A stretch of DNA of 64,000 bases, taken from Nyssa sinensis (lineage: Eukaryota > Streptophyta > Magnoliopsida > Cornales > Nyssaceae). The position numbers and the translations under genes were made by a program. Shown here piece after piece: positions 11,535 to 20,358 of the stretch. The DNA lies in contig CM018037.1 of the NCBI GenBank assembly GCA_008638375.1, positions 37,715,576-37,779,575 of the forward strand. The letters run 5' to 3'. The first letter of the stretch is position 1. Each line of letters starts with the position of its first letter. A model generated the notes under the pieces. The model saw only the letters and a program-made list of their open reading frames with translations. It did not search any database and was not told where the DNA came from.

Positions 11535-12675
11535 TTGTACATCGGCCCAGACCTAACACACACCGAGCAGGAAAAAATAGTCAGGTTCTTGAAAGACAAC
11601 CTCTCTATCTTCGCTTGGGAGACCAGGGACATGGAGGGAATAGATCCTGATCTTATAACTCACAAACTGATGGTGGATCCGGATCACCCGCCAGTCAGAC
11701 AGAAGAGAAGGCCGATTGCTCCTGAACGGCATCGGATTATAAACGAAGAGGTCCAAAGGCTGCTGGATGCCAGGATGATACGGGAAGTATTCTATCCCGA
11801 GTGGCTGGCCAACACCGTGCTTGTAAAAAAGAAGAAAGGCAAGTAGAGAGTCTGTGTTGACTATACAGACCTCAACAAAGCGTGCCCCAAAGACAGCTTT
11901 CCATTGCCGAGAATAGACCAACTGGTTGACGCCACTGCGGGGCATGAGCTTATGAGTTTCATGGATGCATACTCTAGATACAAGCAGATCCAGATGTACC
12001 CTCCAGATCAAGAGAAGACTGCCTTCATAACCGAAAGAGGACTCTACTGCTACAGAGTGATGCCTTTCGGTTTGAAGAATGCTGGAGCCACTTATCAACG
12101 GTTGGTGAACAAGATGTTCAGCCCACTGCTTGGAAGCACCATGGAGGTATACATCGACGACATGCTGGTAAAGAGCCTTCAGAAAGGCAGCCACCTCCAG
12201 CACTTGGCCCAGACCTTCGATATCCTCAGACAACACAAGATAAAGCTCAACCCCTCGAAATGTACCTTCGGAGTTACGAAGGGAAAATTCTTGGGGTACA
12301 TCGTCTCTCAGAGGGGTATCGAAGCAGATCCCACTCAGATCCAAGCCCTGATTGGACTGAAGTCACCAAAAACCAGAAAGGAGATTCAGGCACTGAATGG
12401 CAGAATTGCTGCACTGAGCAGGTTTATATCCAAATCCACCGATCGCTGCCTACCTTTCTCCAAAGCTCTGAAGGGCGACAAGACTGCAGTGGACAGAAGA
12501 ATGCGAGCAGTCCTTTCAAGAACTAAAGGAGTATCTAGCCTCTCCAGAACTTCTGTCAAAACCAGTACAAGGAGAAAGGTTACTCCTGTACCTTACGGTC
12601 TCCGAAAACACGGTCAGTTCCGCACTGATCAGACAGGACAGAGGAGTACAAAGGCCTATATTCTACGTCAGTAGG
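11535..12675 (+). pseudogene. Reverse transcriptase region, Tat-like copy 1
   Basis: The RT domain reads in one frame with a single TAG at 11844-11846, where the conserved motif GKWRVCVDY has lost its Trp. Blocks seen: AWETRDMEGIDPDLITH, HRIINEEVQRLLDA, the palm motif YTDLNKACPKDSFPLPRID, MDAYSRYKQI (D catalytic), MPFGLKNAGATYQRLVN, and the catalytic YIDDML near 12151-12168. The thumb continues with KLNPSKCTFGV and FLGYIVSQRGIEADP. Near 12480-12500 a frameshift relative to copy 2 spoils the connection toward RNase H. The shared TAG in copy 2 is treated as a finding. Confidence 0.88.
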
Positions 12676-13480
12676 GCACTACTTGACACGGAAAAAAGAT
12701 ACCCAGAGGTAGAGAAACTGGCCTATGCCTTGGTCATATCAGCTCGAAAGCTTCGACCTTATTTCCAGGCCCATCCAATCGAGATCCCAACTGCCTATCC
12801 TCTGAAGTCAATACTAAGGAAACCTGAAGTATCGGGAAGATTGGTAAAGTGGTCTGTGGAGCTAAGGGAGTTCGACATAGCATATGTACCCCGAAACTCC
12901 GTCAAAGGGCAGGCCTTAGCTGACTTCGTAGCCGAGTTCACCCCGGCACTTCAGAACAAAGCACAAGTCATCGAGACTTCGGGAACCTGGCTGCTGTACA
13001 TTGATGGATCGTCAACCGATCAAGGATCAGGGGTAGGCCTGGTACTACAGTCCCCTGACGGGCTCACGTCAGAAAAAGCAGTCAGTCTGGGATTCAAAGC
13101 TTCTAATAATGAAGCCGAATATGAAGCCCTAATCTTGGGCATGAAGCTTGCCTTGGAATGTGAGGCTCAGAACCTCGATGTCTTCTCTGACTCCCAACTG
13201 GTAGTAAGCCAAGTCTTGAGAGAATTCGCCATTAAAGATGATAGGATGCTCCGATACTCCGAACTGGTAAACCACTTAAAGCACTCCTCCAGACATTTAC
13301 TATCCAGAAAATTAAGAGAAGCCAGAATTGCAGAGCAGATGCTCTGGCTAACATGGCCTCCCGCTTCAAGATAGAAGCAGACTCCACAATTAAAATCTCC
13401 TTTCAGCCAGGATCCAGCATTGAGGAAGCACGAGTTGCTCCAATTGATGAACAGCCCCAGAACTAGATGACCGCAATCCT
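12676..13480 (+). pseudogene. RT connection and RNase H region, Tat-like copy 1
   Basis: The sequence continues from ARKLRPYFQAHPIEIPT at 12745 to an RNase H domain reading LLYIDGSSTDQGSGVGLVLQ (first Asp), SNNEAEYEALILGMKLALE (Glu) and VFSDSQLVVSQV (second Asp). Three of the acidic catalytic residues are visible. Tat elements usually carry a second, archaeal-type RNase H; this GSGVGLVLQSPDG form fits that type. The frame closes at TAG 13372-13374 after a shift in the KIRRSQN-like tail, which copy 2 keeps open longer. Confidence 0.8.
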
Positions 13481-13619
13481 CTAGTATCTAAGATCCGGGC
13501 TCCTCCCAGAGGACAAAAACAAAGCCAGGAGAATCCGAATCAGAGCGGCTCGGTACCTGATCCTGAACAACAAGCTTTACAGAAGGTCGTATTCTCAACC
13601 TCTGTTAAAATGCTTAGCT

Positions 13620-14699
13620 CCAGACGATTCACAGTATGTCTTGGCTGAAATACATGAGGGAGTTTGCGGGAACCATAATGGGGGCAGAACTATAGCCCAC
13701 CGAGCTCTATCGCAGGGCTACTACTGGCCCGGCATGTTGAAACAGGCTAAGGAATATGTTCGGAAGTGCGACAAATGCCAGAGATTTGCCCCGTACCAAC
13801 ATCAGCCTCAGCACGAGCTTATCCCGATTCCTAGTCCTTGGCCCTTTGCTCAATGGGGAATGGACATTGTGGGCCCATTACCACGGGCACCTCCAAACAG
13901 GAAGTATCTCTTGGTGGCCATCGACTATTTCTCTAAATGGGCCGAAGCCGAGCCTTTAACACATATCACAGAAAAGGAAGTCGAAAGCTTCACCTGGAAG
14001 AACATTGTGTGCAGGTTTAGCATACCACGTATAATTATCTCAGATAATGGGACTCAATTCACTGGTAAAGGCTTCAAGGCATTTTGCGAAAATCTCAACA
14101 TCAAGCAGCACTTTGCCTCTCCAGGCCATCCACAAGCAAATGGGCAAGCAGAGGTCACCAACCGAACGATCCTTGATGGGTTAAAGAAAAGGTTGGAACA
14201 AGCCAAAGGGAAGTGGGCAGAAGAAATCCTTGGAGTTCTTTGGGCCTACAGAACAACCAGAAGAACTCCCACCTCTGAAACTCCCTTCTCACTAGCCTAT
14301 GGAACAGAAGCAGTAATTCCGGTTGAGATCGGTATGCCAACCCTGAGGACTGAGGCCTTTGAGCAAGAATCCAATGATCAGCAACTGATGGAAAACTTGG
14401 ATTTGCTCGAAGAGAGAAGGGATCAAGCCAGCATCAGGATGGAAGCTTATCAACAAAGAATGGTCAACAAATCCAAGGTAGGACTCAAGACAGTCAACTT
14501 TCAAGTTGGAGACTTCGTCTTAAGAAGAGTCTTTCAAAACACCAAGGATCCCACCATGGGAAAGTTGTCACCAAACTAGGAAGGCCCCTACAAAGTAACA
14601 AAGGTCGTTCGACCTACCACCTACTGGCTTGAAGACATGACTGGGAAACTCGTTCCTAGGCCATGGAACGTGGAACACTTACGGAAGTATTATCAGTAG
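13620..14699 (+). pseudogene. Integrase region, Tat-like copy 1
   Basis: The integrase is nearly intact. An HHCC zinc finger is seen as HEGVCGNHNGGRTIAHRAL and then KCDKCQRF. The catalytic core shows all three acids: D in MDIVGPLPRAPPNRKYL, D in ISDNGTQFTGKGFK, and E in NGQAEVTNRTILDGL. The C-terminal region runs through VGDFVLRRVFQNTKDP to KLSPN, where TGG has become TAG at 14577-14579. The reading then continues with EGPYKVTKVVRPTTYWLED and RPWNVEHLRKYYQ, ending at TAG 14697-14699. Integrase joins element cDNA to host DNA. One stop before the C-terminus is its only visible lesion. Confidence 0.88.
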
Positions 14700-14728
14700 A
14701 GTTATTTCTTTTACTTCCATAGAGTGTT

Positions 14729-15300
14729 CATCTATTAATGCACAGGCCTCCAGAGCCTGGTCCATAATGTACGAGTTTTTACTCGGACCATCTATTAATG
14801 CACAGGCCTCCAGAGCCTGGTCCATCTATTAATGCACAAGTCTTAGGACTTGGTCCATCTATTAATGCACAAGCCTCCAGAGCCTGGTCCATAATGTACG
14901 AGTTTTTACTCGGTCCATCTATTAATGCACAGGCCTCCAGAGACTGGTCCATAATGTACGAGTCTTTTACTCGGTCCGTCTATTAATGCACAAGTCTTAG
15001 GACTTGGTCCATCTATTAATGCACAGGCCTCCAGAGCCTGGTCCATAATGTACGAGTCTTTTATTCGGTCCATCTATTAATGCACAAGCCTTAGGACTTG
15101 GTCCATCTATTAATGCACAGGCCTCCAGAGCCTGGTCCATAAATGCACAAGTCTCAATACTTGGTCCATCTGTAATGCACAGGCCTTCAGAGCCTGGTCC
15201 ATGATATACAGGTCTTAAATACTTAGTTTATTCTCTAAATACGCAAGCCTACAGAGCCTGGACTACTTTTATGCACAGGCCTTCCAAGCATGGTCCGTCT
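14729..15300 (+). repeat. Tandem array of about 18 short hairpin units
   Basis: Imperfect tandem units of roughly 25-35 bp spaced by ATCTATTAATGCA or ATAATGTA and ending GGTCC. Each carries a stem-loop in one of three sequence types: CAGGC...GCCTG, CAAGTC...GACTTG, or CGAGT...ACTCG. I count about 18 units with decay toward the right end. The array starts about 40 bp after the pol stop, in the 3' untranslated region of the element. Tandem repeats in this position are known for Tat/Ogre elements. Confidence 0.85.
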
Positions 15301-15829
15301 TCAATTAACAGATTCTATGATCTAGCCCATCCACAAACAGAAGTTCTGAACATCTACAAACTAAAGTTTCTTAGATCGGAACATATTAGATCTGGTATTT
15401 ATATTATTTGGCTCATCTGTCAAACAAGCAACAAGTACTATGGTACCGATCCGGAGCAAAGTACTTTGATTCAAGCATTTTTCTAAGTTCCTTTATTCTC
15501 AAGAACATCCAGAAATGTACAAGGAAGTGTTTTAACTACAAAAAAACACATTTGAATATAGAAGACATCAGATCTGAGAAAAAGAGACTCAATTTTATTT
15601 ATAAGATTTACAGAATCTATTACAAAAGCCATTACAGAATCTATTACAGAAGCGATTACAAGAAGATACAATACTCAATATAGGGGCTTCTCTTCACGGG
15701 ATGATAAAGGGGCACAGGAACCACAACTTCCATTGCCGCCGCCACCGGCTCCATTTGAAAGGAAGGGGCCCTGAACCCCAGTCTGCATCAAGAAACGCCC
15801 AGGCCATTTCATCATCACTATCACTGGTC
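15301..15829. other. AT-rich linker between hairpin array and antisense frames
   Basis: No supported gene. A short run of repeated CAGAATCTATTACA-type words lies near 15611-15660 (three imperfect copies). This could be the 3' part of an antisense transcript or of the genomic RNA. Confidence 0.4.
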
Positions 15830-16252
15830 TCACGACCAACGGAGGATGAGGGCTCTAGGTCTCAGGAGACCTTCAATCTTCTTCTTCACACCGTCTGTTT
15901 CACCCCAGCCAAATTGAGACAAGGCACGAAGAAGAGGAGGCACCCCACTTGCGTCTACATCATCGACGCTCCAGGCCTCGGTTAAATCAAGGAAGGGCCA
16001 CCACCAATCGGAGGAATCTCGACCGGATGCCAGAGGAGACAAGAAGACTTGTACCTCCTTTAATCCTTCCTTGGAGACTGAAAAGAGGGGAAGGTTAACT
16101 CTCGGCCACAGTTTAATCGCTCCTAACTCAGGCAAGGAATCACCCATCATCTCCGGGCAAGTGGCAAAACTCCGGCAGCATATGAAGCCTTTCTCACAAG
16201 GGGACAATTTGAAATCAAAAAGATGAACGCAACCGTATGCCCTCATTTCCAT
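15830..16252 (-). CDS. 140-residue antisense ORF in Tat-like copy 1, unknown
   Basis: An ATG-started antisense frame of 140 codons, MEMRAYGCVHLFDFKLS at its start and Trp-rich in the middle (SSDWWWPFLDLTEAWSV). It has five Cys in the first third, possibly metal binding, but no motif I recognise. It lies downstream of the Transposase_28-like antisense gene on the same strand. It may be the last exon of that gene or a separate gene. The plus strand in this stretch has shorter competing frames. Confidence 0.4.
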   Translation of the reverse strand: MEMRAYGCVHLFDFKLSPCEKGFICCRSFATCPEMMGDSLPELGAIKLWPRVNLPLFSVSKEGLKEVQVFLSPLASGRDSSDWWWPFLDLTEAWSVDDVDASGVPPLLRALSQFGWGETDGVKKKIEGLLRPRALILRWS

Positions 16253-16976
16253 TTATATAGACCCTTGAAGTCCAAAAGCCGCCCAACTGAACCGTCACAA
16301 CGGTGAAAAAGAGAGTGGCCTCGAAATCCTAAACGACGGTCGAATAAATAAATGGCACATTAAATGTGCCTCTTCGATATACCAAGAGACAGGGTACAGA
16401 ACCCTCTAAACAGAGACCGCAGTCCGGCACTGAAGCTCCCGAATTGGCAGAAAGGGGAACAAAGTCTAATTGTACAGACCCCCTATTCAAGATTCAGATC
16501 TTCCAGTCTTGACTATTTTTATGACAAGCCAAGTCATATCACAAAGCCCAAACAGCTCGGATATATCCCGATCCTGAGTACTCAGCATACCGAGCATCAT
16601 AACGACAAGCACAAAGTTGCCTGGTTGTCTTCACAAGCTCTTGATTCAGAGCAGTCTACCTTAAGAGATCTACAGGAGTCTACTCCCAGTCTATCAGGCT
16701 CTATCTATCTGATTATATTTACTTTCTTGTCTTATTATAATGAGGCAGTCGAAATTAATCTACATCCCTCATTCAGTAACCAGTATCGAAGCTCGGAAAA
16801 GCGACTATTGACTGCTGAACAGTTGATCTAGCATGCAAAAGGCCCAGAGCAGCCACACTTACACAGAAGGGAAGAACACAAGAAGAATTTGAAGGAAAGA
16901 TAATTTTATTGATCGGAAGTATACGCCCATTACATCAAATAGCAAAAACAAAAAGGGAATAAAAACCCATAGAGCC

Positions 16977-18879
16977 TCAAGACTTCCCAGAAGGGCCTGC
17001 GTCCTCTTCCAAGTTAAGGGCACGAGCCCTAGTCGTCTTGTCCGGATCAGGACGAGATGAGGCAGGTTCAGGGGGAACAATTGATGAAACGTCAAAGCCC
17101 GAGAACTGAATCTGGAATCTAGTTCGGAAGCTTTCAAAACCAAACAGGATCAGCTCATCACCCATCTGGTCAACTTCATTTTTCAATATCATCTCAGTCT
17201 CAGCCCGGGCATGATCAGTCGCCTCCTGAACCTTCTAATCGAAGGAACTCCGGAGATTAACCAACTCCGCCTCAAGCCCCTCAACCTTCTGAGCATTTAT
17301 GTCCCTCTCAGACTCTGCCACGATAAGGTTGGTGGTAGCTTCCTTCAGATCCTCCTCAATGCGCTGAATTTTGGATCGGGCTGTCCCAAGCTCCACCCTC
17401 ATCTGTTCCACTTCAGCCCGCAGCTTCTCGACCTCCTCAAGGCTCATGGGGGTCACCATCAAAGCAGCCAAGCTATGCATACTCTGCCTAAAGCAAGACA
17501 GATGGTTTAGATTGAACGAACAGATAGACAGAAAAGTCAAGAAAAAGCTTCAGAAGCTACCTTCATCTGGAGATTCATCATCTCAGTCATCAGCTTGGAG
17601 GGGTCATCCCCTCTGTATCGGTGCGGGCCATGAGCCCATATTTGATCAAACGCCCTCTTGGAAATCTGATAGTCCGGCTCATTAAACGGCTCGGACGATG
17701 CAGCAGGTGCCTTCCCCTTCCTAGTCCTCCTGCTCGGACCAGAAGAGGCAGGAGGAGCAGCCGAAACAGGGACGGTAGGTTCAGCCTCCTTCTTAGCCTC
17801 GGCAGGGGCCGGCTCAGGAGAACCAGAAATCAACCTCCTCCTCTTTACTTCAAGAGGGGCATCAAGCTCAGCTCGGGAGGAAGACTCCCCCGCCACTAGG
17901 GCATCCGACACAGCCCATCTCGACATCAACCTCTTCTTAAGCTCTACATTATGGGCAGCCATCAAGTTTGCTGGAGTTATAATGACAGAATGAGCCCGGT
18001 CAGGAGTTGAAAGCAGTGCTCAGTACTGATCCTGCAGTGCTTCAGTAAAGTCGGGCCTCTTCCAAACACTCTTAACTGCACACAAGTAAGGAAAGACATA
18101 TTAGCTTATCAGTTCGGAAGGCATAACAAGGCTAAAAGAAAGTCTAAAAGAATAAGCCTCACCCCTATGACCCGTAACACGAGGGAACGACGAGGCCTCT
18201 CCTTCCTGAAAGCCTTCATGCTCCCATCCTCCTCCGACGAAGAAGTACCACTTCTTCCACGTCTTGTTGGAAGTAGGAATAGAGGTTAGGGGTCGGAACC
18301 CCTTTTCAAAGGACATATAGAAAAGGCCCTCTGCCTGCTTGAACTTCAGATCAAGTTCAGAGACACATCCACATTGTTTAGGTGTCCCAACACCACAAAC
18401 CCTAGAAGTTGCCGCCAGCTATTGAGATTCAGGTCGGCAGGACAGAGCTTGAACCAACAAAAGAACTGCCTGACTAAATCCGGCAATGGGAGTCTCAAGC
18501 CCATTTCAAACCAGGCAAGGTAAACACAAATCTCCCCGGCTTCAACATTATGGGGACGATCCATGGGGCCTGGCGCTCTGCAGGTCACATTCGTGGGAAA
18601 TTTAAATTTCACCCTCCATTCATCCAGAAGGCTCTGAGTGACAGCACTCTCACCCTCTTCTCTACGGGAAGACCTACCAGAGGTCTCCCCAGCCCTGTCT
18701 CGGGGCTCCTCAAAAGCATCAACTATCCTAACTCCAGGACTAGTGGGAGGATCAACAGGCATCTCCCCAATAACTTCGGGAGTAGGATTACCCACATCTT
18801 CCACAGAAAACGGTACAGCCATCTCAGGAGGATTTCCCACTCCCTCATTTACAATTGGGGATTCAGGAAGAGCAGACAT
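16977..18879 (-). pseudogene. Antisense gene of the Tat-like element: Transposase_28-like domain plus coiled coil
   Basis: An antisense gene between pol and the 3' LTR. Piece 1 (18879-18346) starts MSALPES and contains the block CVYLAWFEMGLRLPLPD, then QFFCWFKLCPADLNLNSW and LLGFVVLGHLNNVDVSL. This resembles the 'putative gypsy type transposon' family (Pfam Transposase_28). A frameshift near 18360 leads into KQAEGLFYMSFEKGFRPL and then WKKWYFFVGGGWEHEGF, up to a donor-like GGTGAGG near 18163. Piece 2 (about 17965-17571) is low-complexity Pro/Ala/Arg and a basic patch (RRTRKGKAP). Piece 3 (about 17500-16977) is a predicted coiled coil (EEVEKLRAEVEQMRVEL) with an acidic tail ending GPSGKS and TGA. 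Additional antisense ORFs of this sort are reported in Retand/Tat elements; their function is unknown. Confidence 0.7.
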
Positions 18880-19270
18880 TATTCCCGGACTTAAGAAGAA
18901 AGAAGCAAGAGAAGAGGAAAAATCAGTCGAACCTGTTCTAATTCAGGGAATCAATATTCTTCAAGGTCACACGAACCAACAATGGCGAATGAAATCTCCT
19001 AGCACAGTGAAAATGACGGGGGAAAGGTCATTCCAAAATCTCATCCCGTATTTATAAGCACAATATCAAAAGGGACCCACCAATCCCAAACGCCATGACG
19101 GTTCGGAACAATGATGATTTCGAGAAACCCGACTATCAGCCCAGTACAATGACGACCTTGAAAAGACCTAATCTCCGGCTGCGCAATAAAAGCCTTGGAA
19201 GGCGAACGGACAAGACACATGACTCTCCGAAAAAGGCTTAGCCCTAGTTGCTTGCTAGCATCAAACTAGG

Positions 19271-19283
19271 ACTTGGGGGGGGA
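19271..19283 (+). other. Polypurine tract of Tat-like copy 1
   Basis: ACTTGGGGGGGGGAG-type purine run four bases upstream of the 3' LTR. It is the expected plus-strand primer site for reverse transcription. Confidence 0.8.
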
Positions 19284-19288
19284 GTAAC

Positions 19289-19925
19289 TGATATACCATA
19301 AAAGAACAGGCCAATCAACACTTGACACGTGTAACCACAGTCTGACCTATGCTCAGCCAACATGATTCTCATTCAACCAATGATGAAAAGCTCAAGCATC
19401 CAGATCATCATACAAGGTCAGAAGTGGCCGAACATATATATATCCAGAACAGATCACAAGGTCCAGACCAACACTCCAGAACTCGTCACCGCCTTAGCGG
19501 ATGCCGAGCAGGGAATAAGGAAGCGGTCTTCAACAAGGAAGCAGTCTTCAACAAGGAAACTACCATCTATGGTTATCTCTATGCAAGGTAGCTGTAATCT
19601 CCGGTAATCAAATCCCTATATTCAGGGCATCTATGGTTATCTCTATGCAAGGTAACTGCAATCTCCGGTGATCAAATCCCTATATTTATGGCTTCGAATC
19701 CTAATCAACTTAGGAAAGCCATGGCTTATAAATTAAACCCTAAAGGTACGCCTTATTTTTTATGCTCATTCTTTGGCTTTCAATACAGTCTTTTCAATTC
19801 TTTTACTTACTTAAGCATCGGAGCGGCTACCGCCGGAGCCAATCCGGTGGTCCTCTGATCATCTTTCTGAGTGTTCTACAAGTCACGGAGTCCATACTTA
19901 TTGCGAGCCGAAAAGTGCAGCATCA
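19289..19925 (+). repeat. 3' LTR of Tat-like copy 1
   Basis: 637 bp, the same length as the 5' LTR, with about ten substitutions by eye. It ends GCAGCATCA and is followed by the second ACCTC target copy. Confidence 0.95.
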
Positions 19926-20022
19926 ACCTCCATGATTGTGTCAGCACCAAATTCCAAACTGGAGCATATCAGTCCACATTTGCTTTGTTTTCTCAATATC
20001 AAATTTCCTCGCCTTCAAAAAT

Positions 20023-20358
20023 CTGTATTATCATACAACAGTTGACCTCCCATTTATTGCTCTTGAATCATCCAAAGATATGTTAGAGAGCATTAAATTA
20101 ACCAAAGAGATACAATGGTGCTGTTTCCACAAGTTTGAACAAAAAAAATAGTTTTAGCTTGCACTTACAAAGTAAATGTTCGTTATGAAAAATGTCATGC
20201 TTTTACGTCATCAAAAAAAGAATCATAAAAATCATATTATTTCTGCCACATAAGTCACTTTTACTTGGTTAATTGATACGAAACATTAACTACCAAGCAG
20301 TTCATCATGGTAGTGACCATTAAATTTGACTTGAAATAATATAAACTACCTCATAAAT
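20023..20358. other. Spacer between SEC14 fragment and PMD gene
   Basis: AT-rich, with no coding signal I can support. The left end of the Mutator-like element should lie here or further left, but no terminal inverted repeat is visible by eye. Confidence 0.4.

Larger units (their letters stand above)
8357..19925 (+). mobile_element. Ty3/gypsy Tat-like LTR retrotransposon, copy 1 (11.6 kb)
   Basis: A complete element. Two LTRs of 637 bp each begin TGATATACC and end GCAGCATCA, with the target duplication ACCTC at 8352-8356 and 19926-19930. The primer-binding site follows the 5' LTR and a G-rich polypurine tract precedes the 3' LTR. Inside, in order, are gag, protease, reverse transcriptase, RNase H and integrase on the plus strand, then a hairpin-rich tandem array, then antisense frames between pol and the 3' LTR. 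Integrase as the last pol domain places it in Ty3/gypsy. The long 3' region with an antisense gene and 3' tandem repeats is typical of the Tat/Retand/Ogre group. The LTRs differ at roughly ten positions by eye, mostly transitions, so insertion was fairly recent. The coding part is broken in several places. Confidence 0.95.
7491..20022 (-). pseudogene. SEC14-like phosphatidylinositol transfer protein fragment, split by a Tat-like element
   Basis: Minus-strand exons of a plant SEC14/CRAL-TRIO protein (SFH type). Exon 20022-19928 reads RFLKARKFDIEKTKQMW, then a frameshift, then FGADTIME and a GT donor. Exon 8234-7968 reads [50 protein letters not shown] and TILDVQGV before a GT donor; it is the lipid-binding core and is open throughout. 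Exon about 7793-7717 reads KSFNKAATELVQ, then a -1 shift, then LQKVDRDNYPE; its acceptor is degraded. Exon 7592-7491 has TLC, a TGA stop at 7583-7581, then [16 protein letters not shown]. The first intron is interrupted by the LTR element 8357-19925. Two frameshifts, one stop and missing 5' and 3' exons indicate a pseudogene. It is the most upstream member of the four-fragment mosaic. Confidence 0.85.

Noticed and set aside
11553..12344. A 263-codon minus-strand frame
   Set aside because: It is the reverse shadow of the conserved reverse transcriptase and has no domain of its own.
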